From positions 2,170,001-2,234,000 of the forward strand of contig NZ_AP024590.1 of assembly GCF_018323985.1 (NCBI RefSeq): a DNA stretch of 64,000 nucleotides, in the 5' to 3' direction. This document shows positions 52,685 to 61,373 of this stretch, one piece after another. The notes under the pieces were generated by a model. That model had not been told where the DNA came from. It searched no databases and saw nothing but the letters and a program-made list of their open reading frames with translations. The DNA is from Enterobacter kobei. Its GTDB lineage: Bacteria; Pseudomonadota; Gammaproteobacteria; Enterobacterales; Enterobacteriaceae. The first letter of the stretch is position 1. Each line of letters begins with the position of its first letter. The position numbers were made by a program, and so were the translations under genes.

Positions 52685-52993
52685 ATGTTACACGCAGTAA
52701 CCCTGCACTATATCGCTTCGGCACAATCCCTGGCGGCGCAAATTGATGCGCATAAAGAATGGCTGGCGGAGGGTTTTGCCCGTGGCCTGATCCTGTTTGC
52801 AGGCCCCCTCAGTACGGGCAAAGGCGGCTACATTCTGTTTCATGCCGACAGCGCTGAGGACGTGAATACGTTTTTACAGCGTGATCCGTTCGTGATCGAC
52901 AGGCTGGTCGATTGCGAGCAGGTCAGTATCGAACCGCTCCTGCGCGCCGCGGATTTTCCCGCCAGTTGGGCAGGCGCGGCAAAGGTGGTGTGA
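52685..52993 (+). CDS. YCII-domain protein
   Basis: A 102-residue YCII-like ferredoxin-fold protein, diverged from yciI at 4082. The family pattern is visible: HKEWLAEGFARGLILFAGPL, GGYILFHADSAEDV and RDPFVIDRLV. The start at 52685 follows GGAGATCGCT. It lies in one unit with the exported hydrolase. Such proteins often sit beside ring-modifying or detoxifying enzymes; the role here is unknown. Confidence 0.85.
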   Translation: MLHAVTLHYIASAQSLAAQIDAHKEWLAEGFARGLILFAGPLSTGKGGYILFHADSAEDVNTFLQRDPFVIDRLVDCEQVSIEPLLRAADFPASWAGAAKVV

Positions 52994-53004
52994 ATAATCT
53001 GCTC

Positions 53005-53027
53005 AAAGCCGCTTACGCGGCTTTTTT
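53005..53027 (+). terminator. Terminator after the YCII gene
   Basis: Arms AAAGCCGC and GCGGCTTT with loop TTAC and a T-run. Confidence 0.88.
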
Positions 53028-53055
53028 GTTGGCGGATGCGCCGTTAAGATGAGGC

Positions 53056-53964
53056 ATGAACGAACCGGATCTGAACTTATTGTTTGCCCTGGATGCGCTG
53101 CTGGCTGAAGCCAGCGTGGCGGGGGCAGCCCGTCGGCTTGGCCTGAGTGAATCCGCCATGAGCCGCACGCTCGGCCGGCTGCGGGCCATCACCGGCGATC
53201 CGCTGCTGGTACGTGCAGGGCGTCATATGGTGTTAACGCCTTATGCGGCGGCGGTGCGCGAGCGCACGCAGCAAGCCCTGTTTACCGCCCTTGCCATTCT
53301 GCGGCCCGCGACAGAAACGCTCGATTTGACCACCTACAGCCGCACCTTTACCCTGCGGGCCAACGACGGCTTTGTCGAGGCGTTTGGGCCAACGCTCATC
53401 GTTGCCGCTGCAAAACGTGCCCCGCAGGTTCGCTTGCGTTTCGCGCCCAAGCTTGAGAAAAACGCCATTCCTCTGCGGGAAGGCCGGGTCGATCTGGAGA
53501 TTGGCGTGCTTGGTGATATGGGGCCGGAAATCCGTATTCAGGCGCTGTTCCGCGATCGTTTTGTCGGTGTGGTGCGCGACGGACATCCGCTGGCCGCAAG
53601 GTCGGACGTCAGCGTCGGGGAGTATATCGCATACGGTCACGTGGTGGCCTCCCGCCGTGGGAAAACGGGCGGGCCGGTGGATGACGCGCTGGCGGCACTC
53701 GGTCTGGAGCGGCATATCGCCGCGGTGGTGCCCGGCTTTCCGGCGGCGCTGGCGGTGGCCCAGGCGTCCGATCTGGTGGCGCTGGTGCCAGCCTCTTTTC
53801 TGATCCATCAGCAGGCTGCGTCGCTGCACAGCTTTGCGCTGCCGGTAGACACTCCTCCGATCACCATTTCCCAGATGTGGCACCCGCGCATGGAGGCCGA
53901 TGCCGGTCATCGCTGGTTGCGGGAGTTTGTGCTGGATATTTGCCGCAAACACGCGCCCGCCTGA
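53056..53964 (+). CDS. LysR-type transcriptional regulator
   Basis: A 302-residue LTTR. The N-terminal helix-turn-helix (about residues 5-60, LNLLFALDALLAEASVAGAA then LGLSESAMSRTLGRLR) is followed by a substrate-binding domain with LDLTTYSRTFTLRANDG. Probably controls the adjacent hydrolase/YCII unit and/or the MFS exporter, as LTTRs often act on divergent neighbours. The inducer is unknown. Confidence 0.88.
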   Translation: MNEPDLNLLFALDALLAEASVAGAARRLGLSESAMSRTLGRLRAITGDPLLVRAGRHMVLTPYAAAVRERTQQALFTALAILRPATETLDLTTYSRTFTLRANDGFVEAFGPTLIVAAAKRAPQVRLRFAPKLEKNAIPLREGRVDLEIGVLGDMGPEIRIQALFRDRFVGVVRDGHPLAARSDVSVGEYIAYGHVVASRRGKTGGPVDDALAALGLERHIAAVVPGFPAALAVAQASDLVALVPASFLIHQQAASLHSFALPVDTPPITISQMWHPRMEADAGHRWLREFVLDICRKHAPA

Positions 53965-54005
53965 TAATATGGTGCTTTATCTCTGTGACAAAAAGGATTG
54001 CCGCG

Positions 54006-54350
54006 ATGGCTATTATTCCGAAGAACTACGCCCGTCTGGAAGTGGATTACCGTGAACGTGCGTTAAAGATTTACCCGTGGGTGTGTGGTCGCTGCTCGCG
54101 CGAATTTGTTTACTCCAATCTGCGCGAATTAACGGTGCATCATATCGATCACGATCACACCAATAACCCGCCGGATGGCAGTAACTGGGAACTGTTGTGC
54201 CTGTACTGCCACGATCATGAACACTCAAAATATACCGAGGCCGATCAGTACGGCTCGACGGTCATTGCCGGTGAAGATGCGCAGAAGGATGTCGGCGAGG
54301 CGAAATATAATCCGTTCGCCGATCTGAAAGCGATGATGAATAAAAAATAA
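54006..54350 (+). CDS. yajD: YajD, HNH nuclease-family protein
   Basis: A 114-residue HNH-domain protein nearly identical by eye to E. coli YajD. Metal/zinc ligands are CGRC, HHIDHDH and CLYCHDHEH. Whether it cleaves nucleic acid is unproven. The start at 54006 gives the E. coli length. In E. coli yajD is at a different locus; here it stands between the accessory LysR gene and pspF. Confidence 0.92.
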   Translation: MAIIPKNYARLEVDYRERALKIYPWVCGRCSREFVYSNLRELTVHHIDHDHTNNPPDGSNWELLCLYCHDHEHSKYTEADQYGSTVIAGEDAQKDVGEAKYNPFADLKAMMNKK

Positions 54351-54353
54351 CGC

Positions 54354-55328
54354 TTACAGCGCGTGCTTTTTCAGCAGCGCGCGCAGTTGATGGTAGGTAA
54401 GTCCCAGCAGTTCCGCCGCCCGTTTCTGGTTGAACTTCGCCTGTTGCAGACTGCTTTCCAGCAGCGCTTTTTCCTGCGACTGCTGAAACTGGCGCAGATC
54501 CAGCGGCAGGGCGGGCAGCGCACCGGTCTCCTTCGTTGACGGCAACGGTGCCGGCGCGCGATGAAAGGGATCGATAATAATTTCATCAAGTAGGGTATCG
54601 CTGTTGCCGTGTCGGTACACCGAACGCTCCACCACGTTTTTCAGTTCACGAATGTTCCCCGGCCAGCGATACGCCAGCAGCGTATCGCGCGCCCGTTCGG
54701 TAAATCCCGGAAACAGCGGCAAGCCCAGTTCGCGGCACATCTGGATCGCAAAGTGATCGGCCATCAGCATGATGTCGCTTTGTCGTTCACGCAGCGGCGG
54801 CAGTTGCACCACGTCAAACGCCAGCCGATCGAGCAGGTCGGCGCGGAAGGTTTCGTTTTCCACCATCTGCGGTAAATCGGCGTTAGTGGCGCACACCAGC
54901 CGCACGTTCACCTGTAACGGACGGCTGCCGCCCACGCGCTCCAGCTCGCCGTACTCAATGACGCGCAGCAGTTTTTCCTGCACCAGCATCGGTGCGGTTG
55001 CCAGTTCATCCAGAAACAGCGTGCCGCCATCGGCGCGCTCGAAGCGCCCCGGATGGCGTTTTTGCGCCCCGGTAAAGGCACCGGCTTCGTGGCCAAAGAG
55101 TTCGGTATCCAGCAGATTTTCATTCAGTGCGGCGCAGTTGAGTGAAATAAACGGCCCGTCCCAGCGGGAAGAGAGAAAGTGCAGGCGGTTGGCAATCAGT
55201 TCTTTACCGGTGCCGCGCTCGCCGATGATCAGCACCGGTTTATTGAGCGGTGCCAGTCGCGAAACCTGCTCCAGCACATCGATAAAGCTGTTTGCTTCGC
55301 CAAGAAGATTATCTTTGTATTCTGCCAT
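54354..55328 (-). CDS. pspF: PspF, sigma-54 enhancer-binding activator of the phage shock operon
   Basis: An AAA+ activator that drives psp transcription and is inhibited by PspA. There is no N-terminal sensory domain. It has Walker A GERGTGKE, the sigma-54 loop GAFTGA, Walker B GGTLFLDEL, and a C-terminal Fis-type helix-turn-helix (FNQKRAAELLGLTYHQLRALLKK). It has 324 residues; the start at 55328 (MAEYKDNLLGEANSF) matches the family, five codons short of the longest frame. Divergent from pspA. Confidence 0.97.
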   Translation of the reverse strand: MAEYKDNLLGEANSFIDVLEQVSRLAPLNKPVLIIGERGTGKELIANRLHFLSSRWDGPFISLNCAALNENLLDTELFGHEAGAFTGAQKRHPGRFERADGGTLFLDELATAPMLVQEKLLRVIEYGELERVGGSRPLQVNVRLVCATNADLPQMVENETFRADLLDRLAFDVVQLPPLRERQSDIMLMADHFAIQMCRELGLPLFPGFTERARDTLLAYRWPGNIRELKNVVERSVYRHGNSDTLLDEIIIDPFHRAPAPLPSTKETGALPALPLDLRQFQQSQEKALLESSLQQAKFNQKRAAELLGLTYHQLRALLKKHAL

Positions 55329-55346
55329 GATGAAATTCGCCACTGG

Positions 55347-55368
55347 TTAGTGTATTTCACCACTCTAA
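55347..55368. promoter_or_regulatory. Possible PspF upstream activating sequence
   Basis: TTAGTGTATTTCACCACTCTAA is an imperfect inverted repeat about 70 nt upstream of the sigma-54 promoter and close to the pspF start, where UAS sites lie in E. coli. Confidence 0.5.
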
Positions 55369-55426
55369 CCCATTTCACCGCTGCGGTAAAATTAATCATC
55401 TCCTTTATTATCAATGGCATAAAAAG

Positions 55427-55443
55427 TTGGCACGGGAATTGTA
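55427..55443 (+). promoter_or_regulatory. Sigma-54 promoter of pspA
   Basis: TTGGCACGGGAATTGTA contains the -24 TGGCAC and -12 TTGTA elements with standard spacing, 53 nt before pspA. Confidence 0.9.
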
Positions 55444-55495
55444 TTATCCATTCAGCAGGGCCTGGCCCGATAACAGAAAATATGAGGACTGAATT

Positions 55496-56164
55496 ATGGG
55501 TATTTTTTCTCGTTTCGCCGACATCGTGAACGCCAACATCAACTCTCTTCTGGAGAAGGCTGAAGATCCGCAAAAACTCGTGCGTCTGATGATTCAGGAA
55601 ATGGAAGACACGCTGGTTGAAGTTCGCTCCACCTCAGCGCGTGCGCTGGCTGAAAAGAAACAGCTGTCACGCCGTATTGAGCAAGCCACCGCACAGCAGG
55701 CGGAATGGCAGGAAAAAGCAGAACTGGCGCTGCGTAAAGAAAAAGATGATCTGGCCCGTGCGGCGCTGATCGAAAAACAGAAATTAACTGACGTGATCGC
55801 CACCCTCGAACATGAAGTGACGCTGGTGGATGATACGCTGGTGCGCATGAAGAAAGAGATTGGCGAGCTTGAGAATAAACTCAATGAAACCCGCGCCCGC
55901 CAGCAGGCACTGACGCTGCGCCACCAGGCTGCCAGCTCATCCCGTGATGTGCGCCGCCAACTGGACAGCGGTAAAATTGATGAAGCAATGGCACGTTTTG
56001 AGTCATTCGAACGCCGTATCGACCATATGGAAGCCGAGGCGGAAAGCCATGGTTTCGGTAAGCAGAAATCGCTGGATCAGGAGTTTGCTGAACTGAAAGC
56101 TGACGACGCCATCAGCGAGCAGCTGGAACAGCTGAAAGCAAAAATGAAACAGGATCTTCAATAA
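55496..56164 (+). CDS. pspA: PspA, phage shock protein A
   Basis: A peripheral membrane ESCRT-III-like protein that stabilises damaged inner membrane and binds PspF to shut off the operon. It has 222 residues, as E. coli. The N-terminal amphipathic helix MGIFSRFADIVNANINSLL is followed by long coiled coils rich in Glu/Lys/Arg/Gln. Confidence 0.98.
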   Translation: MGIFSRFADIVNANINSLLEKAEDPQKLVRLMIQEMEDTLVEVRSTSARALAEKKQLSRRIEQATAQQAEWQEKAELALRKEKDDLARAALIEKQKLTDVIATLEHEVTLVDDTLVRMKKEIGELENKLNETRARQQALTLRHQAASSSRDVRRQLDSGKIDEAMARFESFERRIDHMEAEAESHGFGKQKSLDQEFAELKADDAISEQLEQLKAKMKQDLQ

Positions 56165-56214
56165 TAACAATAAGGCGCCTGAGCGCGCCTTAACCTCACC
56201 TGTAAGGAGTACAC

Positions 56215-56439
56215 ATGAGCGCGCTGTTTCTGGCTATTCCCCTGACGCTGTTTATTTTGTTCGTGCTGCCCATCTGGCTGTGGCTGCATTACAACAACCG
56301 ATCGTCCAACAACACGCTGTCGCAAAGCGAACAGCAACGGCTGGCGCAGTTGAACGCCGACGCACAACGTATGCGTGAACGCATTCAGGCGCTGGAATCT
56401 ATCCTGGATGCTGAACATCCGAACTGGAGGGATCGCTGA
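56215..56439 (+). CDS. pspB: PspB
   Basis: A 74-residue bitopic inner-membrane protein: one helix (residues 3-24) then a leucine-zipper-like cytoplasmic tail (SEQQRLAQLNADAQRMRERIQALE). Works with PspC to release PspF from PspA. The stop overlaps the pspC start. Confidence 0.97.
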   Translation: MSALFLAIPLTLFILFVLPIWLWLHYNNRSSNNTLSQSEQQRLAQLNADAQRMRERIQALESILDAEHPNWRDR

Positions 56440-56798
56440 TGGCTGGATTAGATCTGAATAAAAAGCTCTGGCGTATGCCGCAGCAGGGCATGGTGAAAGG
56501 GGTGTGCGCCGGGGTGGCTCACTACCTCGACGTGCCGGTCAAACTGGTCCGTCTGATCACCGTGCTGGCGATGTTCTTTGGTCTGTTTTTCTTTGTGGTG
56601 CTGGCCTACATCATCATGACCTTTGTCCTTGACCCGATGCCCGACAATCTGGCTGACGGCGAGGTAGTTCCCACCAGCGGTGAATTGCTGGATGCGGTTG
56701 ACGCCGAGCTGGCAGCGGGCGAGAAGCGCCTGCGCGAAATGGAACGCTATGTCACCTCTGACACGTTCTCCCTGCGCAGCCGTTTTCGCCAGCTATAA
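56439..56798 (+). CDS. pspC: PspC
   Basis: A 119-residue inner-membrane sensor with the PspC domain (KGVCAGVAHYLDVPVKLVRL) and a hydrophobic helix (about 42-65), then an acidic/Leu-rich tail. Signals membrane stress to PspA. Confidence 0.97.
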   Translation: MAGLDLNKKLWRMPQQGMVKGVCAGVAHYLDVPVKLVRLITVLAMFFGLFFFVVLAYIIMTFVLDPMPDNLADGEVVPTSGELLDAVDAELAAGEKRLREMERYVTSDTFSLRSRFRQL

Positions 56799-56825
56799 TT
56801 AACTGTTTAACGAATGAGGTTTCTG

Positions 56826-57068
56826 ATGGCGCGTAATTGGCAACAGGCAGGACAAAAAATGAAACCCGGTCTGAAAATCGCCGGTAAACTGGTGCTATTG
56901 ACAGCGCTGCGTTACGGCCCGGCCGGTGTCGCTGGGTGGGCGGTGAAATCCGTTGCCCGTCGTCCGGCAAAAATGCTGCTGGCGCTGGTGCTGGAACCGT
57001 TGCTGTCACGCATGGCGCGTAAAGTCTCCGCCCGCTACGACAACAAACCGGTCAAACCTGTTCGTTAA
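56826..57068 (+). CDS. pspD: PspD
   Basis: A small basic peripheral protein of 80 residues (E. coli 73), with the conserved KMKPGLKIAGKLVLLTALRYGPAG core. The ATG at 56826 is chosen because the conserved alignment begins there. The hairpin at 57077-57102 follows; pspE, next in E. coli, is absent. Confidence 0.9.
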   Translation: MARNWQQAGQKMKPGLKIAGKLVLLTALRYGPAGVAGWAVKSVARRPAKMLLALVLEPLLSRMARKVSARYDNKPVKPVR

Positions 57069-57076
57069 CCGACTTT

Positions 57077-57102
57077 GTCGGGGTGAAGCCCTTCATCCCG
57101 AC
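57077..57102 (+). terminator. Hairpin after pspD
   Basis: GTCGGGGTGAAG and TTCATCCCGAC form a stem with one G-T pair around a short loop. No good T-run follows, so it may be a processing or attenuation hairpin before ycjX. Confidence 0.5.
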
Positions 57103-57199
57103 TTCTCCTGTTCCCCCGTTTTAGTGGCATACTGTCTGTCATGTTGAAAAAAACTCCCTGATCGAACCATTCTGAACAACAGATGCAACCTGGATGCTT

Positions 57200-58597
57200 A
57201 TGAACAGAATAAAAAACGAATTCAATGCGCTGGTGAACCGCGGGGTGGATCGCCATTTGCGTCTGGCGGTCACCGGGCTTAGCCGCAGCGGGAAAACCGC
57301 TTTTATTACGGCCATGGTCAATCAGCTGTTAAATGTCCATAACGGCGCGCGTTTGCCGTTGCTTAGCGCCGTACGTGAAGAACGACTGCTGGGCGTGAAA
57401 CGTGTCCCCCAGCGTGATTTCGGCATTCAGCGCTTCACGTACGACGAAGGTATTGCCCAGCTTTACGGCACCCCGCCAGACTGGCCGACGCCGACGCGCG
57501 GCGTCAGTGAGATGCGCCTCGCGCTGCGTTACCGCTCCAATGACTCCCTGTTACGCCACTTCAAAGACACCTCAACGCTGTATCTGGAAATCGTGGATTA
57601 TCCGGGGGAATGGCTGCTGGATCTGCCGATGCTGGCGCAGGATTACCTCACCTGGTCGCGTCAGATGACCGGTTTGCTTCAGGGCGACCGAAAAGCATGG
57701 TCTGCCCGCTGGCGGCAACTGTGCGAGGGGCTGGATCCGCTGGCACCTGCGGATGAAAACCGTCTGGCTGAAATCGCCGCCGCCTGGACTGATTACCTGC
57801 ACCAGTGCAAACAGCAGGGGCTGCACTTTATTCAGCCCGGACGCTTCGTGCTACCCGGCGATATGGCCGGTGCGCCCGCGCTGCAATTCTTTCCGTGGCC
57901 GGACGTGGATGCCAGCGGCGAAACAAAACTGGCGCAGGCGGATAAAACCACCAACGCCGGTATGCTGCGCGAGCGCTTTAACTACTACTGCGAAAAAGTG
58001 GTGAAGAGATTTTATAAAAACTACTTTCTGCGATTTGACCGACAAATCGTGCTGGTTGACTGTCTGCAACCGCTGAACAGCGGGCCGCAGGCGTTCAACG
58101 ATATGCGCCTTGCGCTCACACAATTAATGCAGAGTTTTCACTACGGACAGCGCACGCTGTTCCGCCGTCTGTTCTCGCCGGTGATCGACAAGCTGTTGTT
58201 TGCCGCCACCAAAGCTGACCATGTCACCCTCGACCAGCACGCCAATATGGTGTCGCTGTTGCAGCAGCTGATCCAGGACGCCTGGCAAAATGCCGCGTTC
58301 GAAGGCATCAGTATGGATTGCATGGGGCTTGCCGCCGTGCAGGCGACGCAAAGCGGGCTGATTGACGTTAAGGGCGAGAAAATTCCTGCCCTGCGCGGCA
58401 ACCGCTTGAGCGATGGCGCGCCCTTGACCGTCTATCCTGGCGAAGTCCCGCCGCGGCTGCCGGGACAGGCGTTCTGGGAAAAGCAGGGCTTTCAGTTTGA
58501 GGCGTTTCGCCCGCAGATCATGGATGTGGACAAGCCGTTGCCGCACATCCGGCTGGATGCGGCGCTGGAGTTTTTAATAGGAGATAAGCTGCGATGA
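57200..58597 (+). CDS. ycjX: YcjX, DUF463 P-loop NTPase
   Basis: A 465-residue GTPase-like protein (E. coli 465), with P-loop GLSRSGKT at 26-33 and YLEIVDYPGEWLLDL as a G3-like segment. Part of the psp regulon in E. coli; function not established. The start at 57200 matches the family; an ATG two codons earlier is possible. The stop overlaps ycjF (ATGA). Confidence 0.94.
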   Translation: MNRIKNEFNALVNRGVDRHLRLAVTGLSRSGKTAFITAMVNQLLNVHNGARLPLLSAVREERLLGVKRVPQRDFGIQRFTYDEGIAQLYGTPPDWPTPTRGVSEMRLALRYRSNDSLLRHFKDTSTLYLEIVDYPGEWLLDLPMLAQDYLTWSRQMTGLLQGDRKAWSARWRQLCEGLDPLAPADENRLAEIAAAWTDYLHQCKQQGLHFIQPGRFVLPGDMAGAPALQFFPWPDVDASGETKLAQADKTTNAGMLRERFNYYCEKVVKRFYKNYFLRFDRQIVLVDCLQPLNSGPQAFNDMRLALTQLMQSFHYGQRTLFRRLFSPVIDKLLFAATKADHVTLDQHANMVSLLQQLIQDAWQNAAFEGISMDCMGLAAVQATQSGLIDVKGEKIPALRGNRLSDGAPLTVYPGEVPPRLPGQAFWEKQGFQFEAFRPQIMDVDKPLPHIRLDAALEFLIGDKLR

Positions 58598-59649
58598 ACG
58601 AACCCATAAAACCGCGTATCGATTTTGCCGGTCCACTGGAATCAGCGCAGAGCGAGACGTTCAAAACCGCGCAGACCTTTGCCGGACCGGAAGCTGATAA
58701 TTTCGCGCCAGCCGTCACTGAGGACACGCTGCTCGTGGATGATAAGCCGGAAGCGGTGATCGACGCCGCGCTGCGTCCGCGTCGCAGCCTGTGGCGCAAA
58801 ATGGTAATGGCCGGCCTGGCGCTGTTTGGCGCAAGCGTGGTCGGTCAGGGCGTACAGTGGACAATGCATGCCTGGCAGACGCAGGACTGGGTGGCGCTTG
58901 GCGGATGTGCCGCCGGCGCGCTGATTATCGGCGCGGGTGTCGGCTCGGTGGCCACTGAATGGCGTCGCCTGTGGCGACTGCGTGAGCGGGCGCAGGAGCG
59001 TGACGACGCGCGTGATCTGTTGCACAGCCATGGCGCGGGCAAGGGACGGGCGTTCTGCGAAAAGCTGGCGCAGCAGGCGGGCATTGATAAATCCCATCCG
59101 GCGCTCCAGCGCTGGTATGCGGCTATTCACGAAACCCAGAGCGACCGTGAAATCGTCACGCTGTATGCCCATCTCGTGCAACCGGTGCTCGACGCCCAGG
59201 CGCGACGGGAGATCAGTCGCTCGGCGGCAGAATCCACGCTGATGATCGCCGTCAGCCCGCTGGCGCTGGTGGACATGGCGTTTATCGCCTGGCGTAATAT
59301 CCGCCTGATCAACCGCATCGCCCGGCTTTACGGCATTGAGCTTGGCTATTACAGCCGTCTGCGTCTGTTCCGTCTGGTGCTGCTGAATATCGCTTTCGCC
59401 GGGGCCAGTGAACTGGTGCGCGAAGTGGGCATGGACTGGGTCTCGCAGGATCTGGCAGCGCGGCTTTCCGCCCGTGCCGCGCAGGGCATTGGCGCCGGGT
59501 TACTCACCGCGCGGCTGGGTATCAAAGCGATGGAACTGTGCCGCCCGCTGCCGTGGATCGATGACGACAAACCGCGCCTCGGCGATTTCCGCCGCCAGTT
59601 AATCAGCCAGATGAAAGAGACGCTGCAAAAGGGGAAACCGGCGGCCTGA
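58594..59649 (+). CDS. ycjF: YcjF, UPF0283 membrane protein
   Basis: A 351-residue inner-membrane protein (E. coli 353) with two close helices (about 70-90 and 100-122) and a third hydrophobic region near 210-230. Function unknown; coexpressed with ycjX. Followed by 130 nt containing the tyrR control region. Confidence 0.94.
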   Translation: MNEPIKPRIDFAGPLESAQSETFKTAQTFAGPEADNFAPAVTEDTLLVDDKPEAVIDAALRPRRSLWRKMVMAGLALFGASVVGQGVQWTMHAWQTQDWVALGGCAAGALIIGAGVGSVATEWRRLWRLRERAQERDDARDLLHSHGAGKGRAFCEKLAQQAGIDKSHPALQRWYAAIHETQSDREIVTLYAHLVQPVLDAQARREISRSAAESTLMIAVSPLALVDMAFIAWRNIRLINRIARLYGIELGYYSRLRLFRLVLLNIAFAGASELVREVGMDWVSQDLAARLSARAAQGIGAGLLTARLGIKAMELCRPLPWIDDDKPRLGDFRRQLISQMKETLQKGKPAA

Positions 59650-59690
59650 ACCGGTAACTTTACGCGGGAGTGCCTGTTTTTCCGTCATGC

Positions 59691-59708
59691 TGTCAATATT
59701 TGTTGACA
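59691..59708. promoter_or_regulatory. TyrR box (autoregulation of tyrR)
   Basis: TGTCAATATTTGTTGACA fits the TyrR pattern TGTaAA-N6-TTtACA with symmetric changes in both arms, 70 nt before tyrR. Autorepression of tyrR is established in E. coli. Confidence 0.72.
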
Positions 59709-59778
59709 GATAACTTCCTGCCAGCGAATAAGTGGCTTATGATTTCATCATACGTTAACTGTTCAGGGTGAAGCCCCC

Positions 59779-61320
59779 ATGCGTCTGGAAGTGTTTTGTG
59801 AAGACCGTCTTGGTCTGACCCGCGAGCTGCTGGATCTGCTGGTACTGCGCGGCATAGATTTACGCGGCATCGAAATCGACCCTATCGGTCGCATCTATTT
59901 GAATTTTGCCGAACTGGAGTTCACCGCCTTCAGCAGCCTGATGGCGGAGATCCGCCGTATCGCGGGCGTTACCGACGTGCGCACCGTGCTGTGGATGCCA
60001 TCGGAGCGTGAACATCTGGCGCTCAGCGCGTTGCTGGAAGCGCTGCCGGAGCCGGTGCTGTCGGTTGATATGAAATGCAAAGTGGAGCTGGCGAACCCGG
60101 CCAGCTGCCAGCTGTTTGCCATCGATCAGTCAAAGCTGCGTAACCACACGGCGATGCAGCTCATTCCTGGTTTTAATTTCCAGCGCTGGCTGGAAGGCAA
60201 TCCGCAGGCGTCACATAACGAACACGTGGCGATCAACGGGCAAAATTTCCTGATGGAAATTACCCCGGTGCATCTGGAAGGGGAAGCTGGCGAGCCGGTG
60301 CTCACCGGCGCCGTGGTGATGTTGCGCTCGACGATCCGCATGGGCCGTCAACTGCAAAATATGACGACCCAGGACGTCAGCGCGTTCAGCCAGATTGTCG
60401 CCGTTAGCCCGAAAATGCGTCAGGTGCTGGACCAGGCGCGTAAGCTGGCGCTGCTCACCGCACCGCTGCTGATCGTCGGCGATACCGGCACCGGCAAAGA
60501 TCTGCTGGCCCATGCCTGCCACCTTGCCAGCCCACGTGCTGCGAAACCCTATCTGGCCCTGAACTGCGCCTCCATTCCCGAGGATGCGGTTGAAAGCGAA
60601 CTCTTTGGTCATGCGCCGGAAGGGAAAAAAGGCTTTTTCGAGCAGGCCAACGGCGGCTCGGTGTTGCTGGATGAGATCGGCGAAATGTCGCCGCGCATGC
60701 AGGTTAAATTGCTGCGTTTTCTTAATGACGGCACGTTCCGCCGCGTAGGGGAAGATCATGAAGTGCATGTTGATGTGCGGGTGATCTGCGCTACGCAGAA
60801 AAACCTCGTGGAACTGGTGCAAAAAGGCCTGTTCCGGGAAGATCTCTATTATCGTCTGAACGTGCTGACGCTCAATCTGCCGCCGCTGCGCGATCGTCCG
60901 CAGGACATCATGCCGCTGACCGAACTCTTCGTGGCGCGCTTTGCCGATGAGCAGGGCGTGCCGCGTCCGAAACTCTCTGCTGAACTGAATACCGTGTTGA
61001 TGCGCTACGGCTGGCCTGGCAACGTTCGCCAGCTTAAAAACGCCATTTACCGCGCACTGACGCAGCTGGAAGGCTATGAATTACGGTCACAGGATATTTT
61101 GTTGCCTGATTATGACGCGGGTAGCCTGGCCGTGGGCGAAGAGGCGATGGAGGGCTCGCTGGATGACATCACCAGCCGCTTTGAACGCTCGGTGCTGACG
61201 CAGCTTTATCGTAGTTATCCCAGCACGCGCAAACTGGCGAAGCGTCTCGGCGTATCACATACGGCGATTGCCAACAAGCTGCGGGAATACGGGCTAAGCC
61301 AGAAGAAGGGCGAGGAGTAA
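59779..61320 (+). CDS. tyrR: TyrR, aromatic amino acid regulator
   Basis: Represses or activates genes of aromatic amino acid synthesis and transport with Tyr, Phe or Trp and ATP as effectors. It has 513 residues: N-terminal ACT domain (MRLEVFCEDRLGLTREL), PAS (about 80-190), AAA+ domain with GDTGTGKD and GSVLLDEIGE, and a C-terminal helix-turn-helix (TRKLAKRLGVSHTAIANKL). The sigma-54-contacting GAFTGA loop is absent (HAPEGKKGFFEQ instead), as in E. coli, where TyrR works with sigma-70. Confidence 0.98.
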   Translation: MRLEVFCEDRLGLTRELLDLLVLRGIDLRGIEIDPIGRIYLNFAELEFTAFSSLMAEIRRIAGVTDVRTVLWMPSEREHLALSALLEALPEPVLSVDMKCKVELANPASCQLFAIDQSKLRNHTAMQLIPGFNFQRWLEGNPQASHNEHVAINGQNFLMEITPVHLEGEAGEPVLTGAVVMLRSTIRMGRQLQNMTTQDVSAFSQIVAVSPKMRQVLDQARKLALLTAPLLIVGDTGTGKDLLAHACHLASPRAAKPYLALNCASIPEDAVESELFGHAPEGKKGFFEQANGGSVLLDEIGEMSPRMQVKLLRFLNDGTFRRVGEDHEVHVDVRVICATQKNLVELVQKGLFREDLYYRLNVLTLNLPPLRDRPQDIMPLTELFVARFADEQGVPRPKLSAELNTVLMRYGWPGNVRQLKNAIYRALTQLEGYELRSQDILLPDYDAGSLAVGEEAMEGSLDDITSRFERSVLTQLYRSYPSTRKLAKRLGVSHTAIANKLREYGLSQKKGEE

Positions 61321-61335
61321 GCGGAAAATCTACAG

Positions 61336-61360
61336 GCCCGGCCAGCCTGCGCTGCCGGGC
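61336..61360. repeat. REP-like palindrome between tyrR and tpx
   Basis: GCCCGGC and GCCGGGC arms around CAGCCTGCGCT, like one REP unit, between the convergent genes. It may also act as a terminator. Confidence 0.5.
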
Positions 61361-61373
61361 AAATGCAAGGCGA

